Below, piece by piece: positions 25,644 to 34,486 of a stretch of 64,000 nucleotides of DNA. Each line of letters starts with the position of its first letter. Positions within the stretch are counted from its first letter, which is position 1. The notes under the pieces are model-generated. The model was not told the DNA's origin. It saw nothing but the letters and a program-made list of their open reading frames with translations, and searched no databases. The stretch covers positions 62,001 to 126,000 of the forward strand of contig CAZHXN010000001.1 in the NCBI GenBank assembly GCA_964536415.1, given 5' to 3'. The stretch comes from Trichothermofontia sp964536415 (GTDB taxonomy: Bacteria; Cyanobacteriota; Cyanobacteriia; B231). A program made the position numbers and the translations under genes.

Positions 25644-27551
25644 CTACAGTTGGGGGAGGCGGGCCTGAAGCCAACGCCAAATCCGACCCACGATCGTCTC
25701 TATCCAGAGCATGATCTGGTCTAACCATTCCAGGATGTGCTCTAAGGGATGTTTGACATAGCCCATGATCTGCGCTTCCACCTCAAGCAGGGTCGTTGCC
25801 GGGGCGGCGGACGCAGCGGTAGCCGCAGGGGTCAGTTCCGTTGAGCGTGCCTCACCCATTGTCGTTGGGGTGGTGGCGGGTAGTGGCCCATGAACCGGGG
25901 TCACACCGGCGGTCGCCGTCGGAAGAGGGCCGACTGGTGGTGGCATCAGTGGGGAGACAGCGGCAGTGGCCACAGGGGACACTTCGCCAGAAGAGACACG
26001 ACGCGGCGGCCAGTTAGGCATCCCCCTCGCAGGCATGACCGGGGATTGATCTGCCTGCACCGGTGTGGGGACTGCGGCAGAATTGGCCCAAACCAGACGC
26101 ACGATCGCCTGCCACTGACTAACGGGGGCTGGTGGCCTCCCGGTATTCTCAGCAGCGTCAACTGAATTGACATTGACAACCGCTGAAGATACCGTCTCCG
26201 GGTTCAAGGCTCTGAGCACAGATCGGAGAAGCGAAGTCGATCGTACCGGCTGTATCGAGGGCACCGCACTGGCGGGTAGAGCCGCAGGCAAACATTCTGG
26301 TGAAGTAGGCGGAAACGGGCAGGGAATTCCTTGGACGGGCGGGGGATTTCCGAGTAGCCCTTGCCCCAGTTGGGGCGGGAAGGCCCCTGCCCACAGGTCG
26401 GCGGGCCCCTCCCATTGCAGGTCTACGGCGATTCCCGCCGGGAGTGCTTCGTGAATCGCGGCGACGGAACCGGGTGGGTGGGTGGCAGCCTGGTGCAGGA
26501 GTTTCTGGATCAGGGTTGAAGCGGATTGGGGCAGGGTACCCAGCCAGGAGGACGGTGGCGGGAGGGCTGGGGCAATCCTTGGCTGACCGGCAGCGTCGAT
26601 ATCAGCCAGGGTGGGCAGAGCGGGCAGGGTTAAGAGATTGGCCAGATCCCAGCGATCGCCGGTCAAGAGGGTTGCCTCATCAAATAAGTTCGTGAGTTTT
26701 GCCACAGGTCCCTGCTGCATCCAGCCCATGAGTGCCCGGAAATAGCGCACAGGGGGCAACTGGGTTTGACGAAGCTTAGGCGGAAAGAGACGAACTTGGA
26801 ATTGCCATTGGGGCGTCTGGGCAATCTGTTGATAGCGACGGTAGCTGGCAACTTCATCGGCCAGCCGTTGGTAGAGCCACTGCTGCTGTTGGGGAGTCAG
26901 GATATCCAGGACCTGATTTTGGGTCGTGACCAGGACCAGGGTCCGGGTGTCTACCCAACTGGCGATCGCTCGGATAACACTGGGTGACGCTTGGTTACCT
27001 TGGGGCAGGGGTAAGGTATCCCTTGTGGATGTCTTCGCCAGGGGAGTAGCGCTTCCTGCTGTCATCGTCGGTGCCAGGTCAGCAGCGCGGGAGTCAACCG
27101 TTGCGGGCGGAGCCCCTGCGATCGCGCCGCAGCCTTCCAGGAGAGTCGCATCGAACGGTATCGGCTCTAAGGTCACTGGGGGTGAGCCAGGGGGTAAAAC
27201 CGAGGGCGAGGGCGGTTCAGCCGTGGCAACAGTGGCGGTGGGGAGGAGGGCCTGAATCGTGTGTAAAAGGTTGTAAATCGGCGTATCCACTGTCAGAGGC
27301 GGGTGTGGCTGCCGACGGGCCGCCAGTTGTAGCCGGAAATGGGCCACCTGTCGTTCTGCTTGCTGGAGTTGTTTCCCCACGATCCGTCCGGTTTGAAACG
27401 CCCAATAGACGGGATAGAGCAGTAATTGCACACTCCACAGGGTAGCGACCTTAAGGTGCCGCCAAACCTGGGTAGACTGCTCTGCCCACTGGCGTGTCTG
27501 ACGGTGCAGGACATTGAACAAACGACTGCGGTAGGGACCTGACGCAGGCAT
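25644..27551 (-). CDS. Cyanobacterial hypothetical protein, Pro/Ala-rich
   Basis: 635 residues from ATG 27551. The N-terminus has amphipathic helices and one hydrophobic stretch ('VATLWSVQLLLYPVYWAFQT'), then a conserved middle ('QNQVLDILTPQQQQWLYQRL', 'ADEVASYRRYQQIAQTPQW', 'PPVRYFRALMGWMQQGPVAK'), a long low-complexity Pro/Ala/Thr region, and a C-terminal amphipathic segment ('HILEWLDQIMLWIETIVGRI'). I recognise the middle as a cyanobacterial conserved block but know no function. A possible repeat-derived segment encodes 'IHEALPAGIAV'. Confidence 0.7.
   Translation of the reverse strand: MPASGPYRSRLFNVLHRQTRQWAEQSTQVWRHLKVATLWSVQLLLYPVYWAFQTGRIVGKQLQQAERQVAHFRLQLAARRQPHPPLTVDTPIYNLLHTIQALLPTATVATAEPPSPSVLPPGSPPVTLEPIPFDATLLEGCGAIAGAPPATVDSRAADLAPTMTAGSATPLAKTSTRDTLPLPQGNQASPSVIRAIASWVDTRTLVLVTTQNQVLDILTPQQQQWLYQRLADEVASYRRYQQIAQTPQWQFQVRLFPPKLRQTQLPPVRYFRALMGWMQQGPVAKLTNLFDEATLLTGDRWDLANLLTLPALPTLADIDAAGQPRIAPALPPPSSWLGTLPQSASTLIQKLLHQAATHPPGSVAAIHEALPAGIAVDLQWEGPADLWAGAFPPQLGQGLLGNPPPVQGIPCPFPPTSPECLPAALPASAVPSIQPVRSTSLLRSVLRALNPETVSSAVVNVNSVDAAENTGRPPAPVSQWQAIVRLVWANSAAVPTPVQADQSPVMPARGMPNWPPRRVSSGEVSPVATAAVSPLMPPPVGPLPTATAGVTPVHGPLPATTPTTMGEARSTELTPAATAASAAPATTLLEVEAQIMGYVKHPLEHILEWLDQIMLWIETIVGRIWRWLQARLPQL
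26429..26456 (-). repeat. Probable dispersed repeat variant, copy 7, in hypothetical gene
   Basis: Coding strand reads ATTCACGAAGCACTCCCGGC + GGGAATCG. The arms match the family, while the centre CTCCCGGCGGGAA is a compensated palindrome. Encodes 'IHEALPAGIA'. Confidence 0.5.
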
Positions 27552-28119
27552 AGGACGATCGCCCTCAGCAACAAACTTCAGCAACAAACCTTCAGCAACA
27601 AACTTAGTCGATCACAATCAGCCGCAGTAGAATCACCATCAGTCGAGATCCATCGATCGCGAGGGGTGGCCTAGCTGTCTCGACTGCCTCGATGGCAGAC
27701 AAGATGCCGACCTCACAAGCGTTGCGCCTGATTCTCGATTTCAGCCAAACTGAAGTTGATCCTTGACTCCTGCAACTGACACTATAGATACAGACTCATC
27801 CCTGCCCTAGTAGACTGTCCGGCTTAACAATGATGGGTAGGGGGTTTCGCCGAGGCGACACCCAACACGGCTTTATTAGGTCGCACTGCGTTTGACCCAA
27901 CCGACTTATTTGACCCAACTGACCTAAATTAAGCTTGACAGAGTACTAGGCGTAACGTCGTGTTTGGGGGTATCCACACTATCCTTCCAGCCTACCACTG
28001 GGACGGAACCGGGATGGATCAGTTTTGAAGTTTGAAGTTTACCTTGGCCATAGCAGCCTCTAGGTCTGTCTCACGGCGCAGTAACCGTTAAGATAGAGCC
28101 AGACGCAGGAAATCGAGCT
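27552..28119. other. Long intergenic region before ycf33
   Basis: About 570 bp without a convincing gene; the best short frame (MADKMPTSQALRLILDFSQ..., 24 codons near 27693) has no known match. A perfect TTGACA lies at 27935-27940 without a good -10. Direct repeat TTGAAGTTTGAAGTTT near 28024. A small RNA cannot be excluded. Confidence 0.5.
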
Positions 28120-28323
28120 ATGCAGGACTTTCTTAACAACGCGACCCGCTTTCTCCGCTACTTCATTACGATTTGTTTGGGGATCTTCTTTGCCCTATTT
28201 GGCTGGCTCGCACCGCTAATGCAACGCCCCGTGACCGCGATCGCCCTGATCGGTCTGTTAGTATCGGGGATGGTTTTTATTGGCCTCACCCTGCGAGCGA
28301 TGTTGGGGGTGGGCGCTGTCTAG
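28120..28323 (+). CDS. ycf33: DUF751 / Ycf33 family small membrane protein
   Basis: 67 residues with two membrane segments: 'YFITICLGIFFALFGWLAPL' and 'TAIALIGLLVSGMVFIGLTL', and the ending 'RAMLG' typical of the family. Ycf33 occurs in cyanobacteria and some plastids; its role is unknown. It lies 193 bp upstream of rbfA on the same strand. Confidence 0.88.
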   Translation: MQDFLNNATRFLRYFITICLGIFFALFGWLAPLMQRPVTAIALIGLLVSGMVFIGLTLRAMLGVGAV

Positions 28324-28516
28324 GGCAGCGGTGTGCTACGCTGGGCAGCCGGCGGGTGGGCCACACGGGCCGTCAGGCAGTTTGACCGTTAGGCACGTTG
28401 CCGGACGATCTCAGTGCGAGGTCAGGGAGCAATTGTTCAGTGGTCAACTGTCAGCCTTGTTATTGGCCAGTAAGGACCGATCGTTCATTTCATTCACTGT
28501 AAGGGGAGGAGTCATT

Positions 28517-28924
28517 ATGGCTACCAGTCGCCGTGTCTCACGGGTCGCTTCGTTGATCAAGCGTGAGATCAGCCAAATGCTGCTCAATGACATTAAGGAT
28601 GAACGGGTGGGCATGGGCATGGTCAGTGTTACTGATGTGGATGTGTCGGGCGATCTCCAACATGCCAAGGTCTTTGTGAGTATTTATGGGACCGATGAGG
28701 CACGGGCCACGACGATGCAGGGCCTCCAGGCAGCAACCGGCCATGTCCGCAGTGAATTGGGGCATCGCATTCGGTTGCGGCGCACGCCGGAGGTGGTGTT
28801 TTTGGAAGATCGCTCGATCGAACGAGGCACCCGTGTCCTGTCGTTGATCAACCAGTTGTCCCAATCGGGAACGGCCTTGCCGACTGAGGAGGAGACGATC
28901 GACGTTCCTGATGCAGAAGGCTGA
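28517..28924 (+). CDS. rbfA: Ribosome-binding factor A
   Basis: 135 residues from ATG 28517, preceded by AGGGGAGGAG. Binds the 30S subunit during late 16S rRNA maturation. Blocks: 'RVASLIKREISQMLLNDIKD', 'VTDVDVSGDLQHAKVFVSIY', 'LGHRIRLRRTPEVVFLEDRS'. The C-terminus is short and acidic. It overlaps the glycosidase frame by 14 bp if that gene starts at 28911. Confidence 0.95.
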   Translation: MATSRRVSRVASLIKREISQMLLNDIKDERVGMGMVSVTDVDVSGDLQHAKVFVSIYGTDEARATTMQGLQAATGHVRSELGHRIRLRRTPEVVFLEDRSIERGTRVLSLINQLSQSGTALPTEEETIDVPDAEG

Positions 28925-30563
28925 TCCCGATCGCTACCATCCTGCGAAGATGCCACACGATTCTCCGATCGCGCCAATCCTTCCCGATCCTGCCTCGCTC
29001 CCCTTGGCTGCCCAGGTGGCCCAAATGGTCGTCGTGCGGGCGTCTGGTCACTTGTTTGATCATCAGATCCGCTATCCAGTCTGGGAACCGCCAGTGGCAA
29101 CGCTGCGATCGTGGCTGAGTGATCTGGGGGTGGGGGGGGTTATCCTGCTGGGGGGCAGTGCGGCGGAACTGTGGATCCGAACCCAACAGTTGCAAGGCTG
29201 GGCCACGTTACCCCTCCTGTTAGCGGCGGATATTGAGGAGGGGGTGGGGCAACGCTTTGCTGGGGCGACCTGGTTTCCCCCGCCGATGGCCCTAGCCGCG
29301 ATCGCCCAGCAGGATTTGCCGAGGGCGATCGCCCTCGCCCAGCAGATGGGAGCCGTCACCGCCCAGGAGGCTCTGGCGATCGGCCTGAACTGGGTCCTGG
29401 CCCCGATCGTGGATGTGAATAATAATCCGGCTAACCCGGTGATCAATGTTCGGGCCTTTGGGGAAACCCCGGCGATCGTGGGCCAACTGGCGACAGCGTT
29501 TATTCAGGGTGCCCAAGCCTATCCAGTGTTGACAGCAGCGAAACATTTTCCGGGACATGGGGATACGGCGATCGACTCCCATCTGGATCTCCCCGTCTTG
29601 CCCCACACGTGGGAACGGCTGGTTCAGGTCGAGTGGCCCCCCTTTGTGGCGGCGATCGCGGCGGGGGTCGATGCGGTGATGAGTGCCCATGTCCAGATCC
29701 CTGCCTTGGACCCCCACTATCCGGCCACCCTGTCGAAGCAAGCCCTGACAATGGGGCTTCGGCATCACCTGGGGTTTGAGGGGTTGGTGGTGACGGATGC
29801 CCTGGTGATGGGGGCGATCGCCAAGCGCTATGGGGCGAATGAGGCTCCGGTGCGGGCAGTAGAAGCGGGGGCAGATATTTTGCTGATGCCCCTCGATCCA
29901 GCAGGGGCCATTCAGGCAGTCTGTGCGGCAGTGGCCCAGGGTCGGATTAGCCATGCCCGGATTCTGGCGTCGGTGGAGCGCATTTGGCGAGCGAAGCAGA
30001 AGGTGACGGCAACCCGTCAGGTGGCGGCGGCGGATTTAACAACGGCTTTGGCCCAACCCGCTAGTCTCAACTGTGTGAACCAGATCCTTACGGCCTCGAA
30101 TCGGGTACGGGTCAAACATCCCCTGCTCCGGGCTGATTCACCGCAGCAGTGGCGCAATCTGATTGTGGTCGATCGCGCCTTGAATTGTCCGTTCCTGGAT
30201 CGCCATACGCCTGCGATCGTGCTACCCAGTGAGTGGGGCTACGACCGACTGCATATCATAGACCAAGGTTTGGGAGACCCGAATCTGGCCGGACTGGAAT
30301 CCGTTCCAACGCTCGTGCAACTCTTTGTGCGGGGCAATCCGTTCCGGGGAAGTGCGGCGCTGCTACATCCGGTTCAGACCGGGCTGCAAGCCCTCTGCGA
30401 TCGGCAGCACCTCCGGGGTCTCGTGATCTACGGGAGTCCCTATATCATGGACCAATTGTTACCCGTGTTACCCCCCACAGTTCCCTGTGTATTTAGTTAT
30501 GGGCAAATGCCAGCAGCCCAGGCGATCGCGCTGCCGGCTTTATTAGGTTGTGGGGGGACTTAG
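28911..30563 (+). CDS. Family 3 glycoside hydrolase, NagZ-like beta-N-acetylhexosaminidase
   Basis: 550 residues (ATG 28950 is an alternative start). The NagZ-type signature 'KHFPGHGDTAIDSHLDLP' includes the His/Asp pair used by bacterial N-acetylglucosaminidases, and 'GLVVTDALVMGAI' holds the catalytic nucleophile Asp. The C-terminal 200 residues form a second domain that single-domain NagZ enzymes lack. Likely acts on muropeptide GlcNAc during cell-wall recycling; no clear signal peptide, so cytoplasmic. The rbfA-glycosidase neighbourhood is familiar from cyanobacteria. Confidence 0.88.
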   Translation: MQKADPDRYHPAKMPHDSPIAPILPDPASLPLAAQVAQMVVVRASGHLFDHQIRYPVWEPPVATLRSWLSDLGVGGVILLGGSAAELWIRTQQLQGWATLPLLLAADIEEGVGQRFAGATWFPPPMALAAIAQQDLPRAIALAQQMGAVTAQEALAIGLNWVLAPIVDVNNNPANPVINVRAFGETPAIVGQLATAFIQGAQAYPVLTAAKHFPGHGDTAIDSHLDLPVLPHTWERLVQVEWPPFVAAIAAGVDAVMSAHVQIPALDPHYPATLSKQALTMGLRHHLGFEGLVVTDALVMGAIAKRYGANEAPVRAVEAGADILLMPLDPAGAIQAVCAAVAQGRISHARILASVERIWRAKQKVTATRQVAAADLTTALAQPASLNCVNQILTASNRVRVKHPLLRADSPQQWRNLIVVDRALNCPFLDRHTPAIVLPSEWGYDRLHIIDQGLGDPNLAGLESVPTLVQLFVRGNPFRGSAALLHPVQTGLQALCDRQHLRGLVIYGSPYIMDQLLPVLPPTVPCVFSYGQMPAAQAIALPALLGCGGT

Positions 30564-30580
30564 CAGGGAGGGTGGAGATT

Positions 30581-31417
30581 TTATTCCGCTTCCTCCGGAT
30601 CAGGATCAACCCCTAATGCCCTTAACCGTGCTGCCAAGCGTTCGGCTCGTCGCGCCTCTTGTTCGGCCCGTCGTGCCTCTTGTTCGGCTCGTCGTGCCTC
30701 TTGTTCGGCTCGTCGTGCCTCTTGTTCGGCCCGTTGATTGGCTGCTTCCGTTGGGGTGGGAATCCAGTGGTGGGCGCGATCGTACCAACGCAACCAGCGG
30801 CGATGTATCCCTTGATAGCTTCCTTCCCACAACCCCAAGCCTAACTCGGCTTCTTCTAACCACACGCCTGCTGGCTCGGTTGCTGATGGGGCGGCAACGG
30901 GCAAGGGCTGATAGCGTCCCATCATTAGGCCAAAGGCTTGCAACTCGTCGGTGTAGCGGTTAAACAGAATGTAGTAGGGAATGCGAAGAATTTGCTCATA
31001 GACGGTCCATTTATTGGGCGGTTGGCTGGCCTCGCGCAACGTCCGACCTAGGTCCTCGGCTTCGGTGCCAGGGGAGAGCAACTCGACGACGACAAAGGGA
31101 TTGACAGCTTCCTGCCAGATGACGTAACTCAGGCGCAGGTCGTGTCCGTCGTAGAAGCGCGGGACGCCCAGGACGCCAAACCAATCGGGACGCTTATACC
31201 ATTGTGGGTGCCGGGAGTCGTAGTAAAGGTTGAGGTCGCTGCCGGTGAAAATGCGATCGCTGGGATAATTCGGCGGCTGAAAGGTCAGGCGCAACAGTTC
31301 CGGTTGGAGGAGATGAAATTCGTCGGGCAAACCAGGTTCCTCCGGGTCTTCGCTGGGGAGATCGTACATGGTCGGAAGGGTTTCTTTGGCTGGTAAGGGG
31401 GGATTGATTTGCTGCAT
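30581..31417 (-). CDS. Uma2/DUF820-family nuclease-like protein with heptad repeats
   Basis: 278 residues from ATG 31417 (GGAAG upstream). The Uma2 core has 'RPDWFGVLGVPRFYDGHDLR', 'SYVIWQEAVNPFVVVELLSP' and 'YEQILRIPYYILFNRYTDEL', the PD-(D/E)XK-like pattern of a family greatly expanded in cyanobacteria. The C-terminus is a charged coiled coil of repeated 7-residue units (AEQEARR) encoded by 21-bp tandem repeats. Activity unproven. Confidence 0.85.
   Translation of the reverse strand: MQQINPPLPAKETLPTMYDLPSEDPEEPGLPDEFHLLQPELLRLTFQPPNYPSDRIFTGSDLNLYYDSRHPQWYKRPDWFGVLGVPRFYDGHDLRLSYVIWQEAVNPFVVVELLSPGTEAEDLGRTLREASQPPNKWTVYEQILRIPYYILFNRYTDELQAFGLMMGRYQPLPVAAPSATEPAGVWLEEAELGLGLWEGSYQGIHRRWLRWYDRAHHWIPTPTEAANQRAEQEARRAEQEARRAEQEARRAEQEARRAERLAARLRALGVDPDPEEAE
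30640..30733. repeat. 21-bp tandem repeat (4 units plus partial) in Uma2 gene
   Basis: Units begin GTTCGGCTCGTCGTGCCTCT at 30640, 30661, 30682 and 30703, with a partial fifth at 30724; units 3 and 4 are identical. One unit equals one coiled-coil heptad, so copy-number changes stay in frame. Confidence 0.95.
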
Positions 31418-31522
31418 GGGTTGTCTTCCTTCGTTCGAGATATTAATATTAATAGGCTTACAACTCACTTAAATTTTCTGGCTCTCCTGAGATTTTGATA
31501 TAATAGTGCAAAACGCTACAAA

Positions 31523-31702
31523 TTAAAGAACTAAAATGCTGGGTTTATGGTGGGGGTGCATAAACCCGGGAAAACTTTCAGATCGAATTGATTCTAAGGC
31601 AGCTAGCCGTGCTTCGTAAGGTTGGCTGCGCCAATAGGCTAGGTCCGACTTTGCAGCTTTTAAGGTCGTCTTTGTGAGGACAATTTCACGTTCTTTAGGC
31701 AT
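31523..31702 (-). pseudogene. Antitoxin-like small protein, truncated
   Basis: 59 codons from ATG 31702: 'MPKEREIVLTKTTLKAAKSD' then 'LAYWRSQPYEARLAALESIR'. This resembles the N-terminal part of small antitoxin-like proteins that precede nucleotidyltransferase toxins in cyanobacteria. After 'ESIRSE' the sequence becomes unrelated and ends. No toxin gene follows; the Uma2 gene lies about 105 bp downstream. I read it as a remnant. Confidence 0.5.
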
Positions 31703-31762
31703 GATTTAGCCTCCTAATATCGAAATCTTAAGTTTGTTGCAGAAGATGGGTCTGCCTCTTAC

Positions 31763-31845
31763 TTACCAACGTTTGGGTTCAAACCGATCGTCGTTCAAAA
31801 TAACGACATCATCTCCGGCCTGGGCTAGGACAAATGGCGATAGGC
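31763..31845 (-). pseudogene. C-terminal tail fragment of an accessory protein
   Basis: The reverse strand reads '...AGDDVVILNDDRFEPKRW' and stop. The ending looks like the conserved tail of a cyanobacterial accessory family, but no upstream frame remains. Weak evidence; family not named. Confidence 0.35.
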
Positions 31846-31906
31846 ATAGCGATCGACTCCAGAATTGGGTTCACGAGGGGGGGAGGGTAGCCTCGATCGC
31901 GGCCCC

Positions 31907-32173
31907 AGGTTAACCAGGTTTGGACCCTAGCTTGGATTTTGCCATCATTATCGTGCTTTGGGTGGATTTGCCGCAACCGATATGCCCCGTAAACAGTTGA
32001 CAGGTCGGTTGCTCGTTCGCAAACAGCGTGATATTCGCCTGCATCTTCTCGATCACCTGACCGCCCCGCACCTTGGAGAAGTCAATGTAATACTGCTAAT
32101 CCTCCGGTAGATCCGCCCGCAGTGCCCGACGAGGGTTAGCCGCATTAAATAACTGTTTGAAATCGATCGTCAT
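31907..32173 (-). pseudogene. AAA/P-loop ATPase, N-terminal remnant with in-frame stop
   Basis: From ATG 32173 the reverse strand reads 'MTIDFKQLFNAANPRRALRA', 'DLPED', stop (TAG, 32097-32099), then 'QYYIDFSKVRGGQVIEKMQ', 'TCQLFTGHIGCGKST' with a Walker A motif, and then loses similarity. I recall this N-terminus from a common cyanobacterial ATP-binding protein. The stop and the missing remainder make it a pseudogene. Confidence 0.7.
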
Positions 32174-32276
32174 AGCCCCTCTGGGTTGGCAGCGTCCATA
32201 GAGCCTCTACTCAAACGCTAGCCTTGCCCATTAAATTTGTCTCGATTTCTCTATCAAACCTGCTAGGCTAGCGATT

Positions 32277-34022
32277 ATGAAAGCAGAAAAGCCACTGGGG
32301 TTAGTCGTTCAAGGTTCCCTGAGTCAGGGGTTGGAAGTCCGTCTTCATGCCGATGTTTCTGTCGAAGATGTGCGGGTCGGTAAATTTCTCGTCGTGCAGG
32401 GGACGCGATCGCGCTTCTTTTGCTTGATGACCGATGTCGCCCTAGGAACCACGAGCCAGCGTATCCTGGCCAATCCACCCGATCCGAACAATAGTTTTCT
32501 GCGGGAAGTGCTAGCTGGGAGCAGCACCTATGGCACTATTACCCTGGTTCCGATGCTGATGCTGTCAAATACAGTGGCCACGGATGCGGCGTTGGAAACG
32601 GCGATCGCTCCCCGCAAAAGCCAAAAGAAAAGTGTCAAAAAAGACCAGGCTAGCCTTGCTGCTTATAAAGCCCAAACCAGTGTTGAAGTCGAGTTAATGC
32701 CGGTCAAAACGATTCCCAACCACTTCAGTCAGGTCTTCGAGGCCAGCGAACAGGATTTTCGGATTGTCTTTGGCTGGGAGGATGATCCCTATCGGCGTAA
32801 TTTCGCGATCGGGAAACCGATTGATATGGATGTGCCGGTGTGTTTAGACCTCGATCGCTTTGTTGAACGCAGCAATGGTGTCTTCGGGAAATCCGGTACC
32901 GGTAAATCTTTTTTAACCCGCTTGTTACTCTCTGGGATTATTCGCAAACAGGCAGCGGTGAATCTCATTTTCGATATGCACTCGGAATACGGTTGGGAGG
33001 CGGCTAGCGAGGGGAAACAGTTCAGCACCGTCAAAGGGTTACGGCAACTTTTCCCTGGTCAGGTGCAAATCTACACCCTTGATCCCGATTCCACCCAACG
33101 GCGGGGGGTGCGCGATGCTCAAGAGTTGTATATCAGCTATGACCAATTTGAGGTCGAAGATCTGATGCTAGTCCGGGATGAACTTAATCTCTCGGAAGCG
33201 AGTTTAGAAAATGCCATTATTCTGCGCAATGAGTTTGGCAAAAACTGGATCACGCGTCTCCTCGCCATGACCAATGGGGAAATTCAGGAGTTTTGCGAAA
33301 CCAAGATGGGCAGCAAGCCTTCAATTATGGCGCTGCAACGCAAGCTTAATCGTCTGGATGATTTGAAATATATTCGTAATACCAGTACTCAAAACTATAT
33401 TGGTCAAATTTTAGAAAATTTGGAAGCAGGTAAGCACGTGGTGATCGAGTTTGGTTCCCAGTCCAATATGCTCTCCTATATGCTGGCAACCAATGTGATC
33501 GCCCGCCGGATTCACCATGCTTATGTGCGTAAAAGTGAGCGGTTTCTGCAAACTAAAAATCCCAGCGATCGCCCCCGGCAATTAGTGATCACGATCGAGG
33601 AAGCGCATCGGTTCCTGGACCCGGCCACGGTCCGGCAAACCATTTTTGGCACGATCGCCCGTGAGATGCGCAAGTATTTTGTAACGCTGCTAGTGGTGGA
33701 TCAGCGGCCATCGGGCATTGACGCGGAGGTCATGTCCCAGGTGGGGACGCGAATTACGGCGTTGTTGAACGACGAAAAGGATATCGAGGCGATTTTTACG
33801 GGGGTGTCGGGGGGGCAGAATCTGCGATCGGTCCTGGCGAAGCTGGACTCCAAACAGCAAGCCCTGGTTCTAGGCCATGCGGTCCCCATGCCGGTGGTGG
33901 TGCAAACCCGTCCCTACGATGAAACGTTCTACGCGGAGATTGGCGATGTGCCCTGGGAGGAGATGCCAACGACGGCAGTATTGAAGGCGGCGGAGTCGGC
34001 GAAGGCTGATTTAGGGTTTTGA
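32277..34022 (+). CDS. HerA-like DNA-translocating ATPase (DUF87)
   Basis: 581 residues. The N-terminal beta-rich part resembles a HAS barrel ('LGLVVQGSLSQGLEVRLHAD'), followed by Walker A 'GKSGTGKSFL' near residue 204, Walker B 'LVITIEEAHRF' near residue 440, then 'SQVGTRITALLNDEKDIEAI' with an Arg-finger-like segment. In archaea HerA pairs with NurA nuclease in end resection; in bacteria it often pairs with SIR2 or DUF4297 defence effectors. None is adjacent here, so a solitary cyanobacterial role is likely. Confidence 0.85.
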   Translation: MKAEKPLGLVVQGSLSQGLEVRLHADVSVEDVRVGKFLVVQGTRSRFFCLMTDVALGTTSQRILANPPDPNNSFLREVLAGSSTYGTITLVPMLMLSNTVATDAALETAIAPRKSQKKSVKKDQASLAAYKAQTSVEVELMPVKTIPNHFSQVFEASEQDFRIVFGWEDDPYRRNFAIGKPIDMDVPVCLDLDRFVERSNGVFGKSGTGKSFLTRLLLSGIIRKQAAVNLIFDMHSEYGWEAASEGKQFSTVKGLRQLFPGQVQIYTLDPDSTQRRGVRDAQELYISYDQFEVEDLMLVRDELNLSEASLENAIILRNEFGKNWITRLLAMTNGEIQEFCETKMGSKPSIMALQRKLNRLDDLKYIRNTSTQNYIGQILENLEAGKHVVIEFGSQSNMLSYMLATNVIARRIHHAYVRKSERFLQTKNPSDRPRQLVITIEEAHRFLDPATVRQTIFGTIAREMRKYFVTLLVVDQRPSGIDAEVMSQVGTRITALLNDEKDIEAIFTGVSGGQNLRSVLAKLDSKQQALVLGHAVPMPVVVQTRPYDETFYAEIGDVPWEEMPTTAVLKAAESAKADLGF

Positions 34023-34486
34023 TCATTCGGCTGAGGGAGTAAAAACAGAACATTAGGCTGTGTGATTCGTTCTGTTTGAGGCAGCCGCGCAGTTGGTTCA
34101 CCAGATTATGCCGATCGCCGATGACAGTTGTCTGCCTTGCGTTCAGGGCTTGGACTAGGGTTGCCAAGAGGCAACATGCGACCCTCATCCCCTAACCCCC
34201 CGTTTGCGGGGGGCTGGGGCGAAGGGAAGCCGGATTGGCCAGTCCCTCTCCCGCTCTGTCCTTAAGATACAAGGGTGAGGGCCGCAGTTTCTATCTCTCG
34301 CTCAGCAGAAACAAGCTGTAATGCGTTTAAGAACCTGCAAGACACGCCATAGATTATTGTGTGCATCTGACAGCAGCGTAAATTTTTGGTAATCGCTTTA
34401 CTAACAGCAGCAATGGGAGACATCGATAGGCATGGAGAGTACAAAATAGGTCCCGGCGGCAAGTGCTTACGAGCGATCGTCAAACA
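34023..34486. other. Intergenic region with hairpin
   Basis: About 460 bp without a gene. CCCCCCG-TTTG-CGGGGGG (34196-34213) is embedded in a 'CCCTCATCCCCTAACCCCCC' type repeat commonly seen scattered in cyanobacterial genomes. It could stop transcripts from either side. Nothing else recognised. Confidence 0.55.

Noticed and set aside
28280..28516. Longer start for rbfA overlapping ycf33
   Set aside because: The added residues are not RbfA-like, and a strong ribosome site precedes ATG 28517.
30640..30733. Possible CRISPR-like array
   Set aside because: Units are contiguous 21-mers without spacers and encode heptads in frame in the Uma2 gene.
34196..34213. Rho-independent terminator after the HerA-like gene
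   Set aside because: A strong GC hairpin exists but it is followed by GGCTGGGGC rather than a T-run and sits in a common dispersed repeat; kept only as a note in the intergenic entry.
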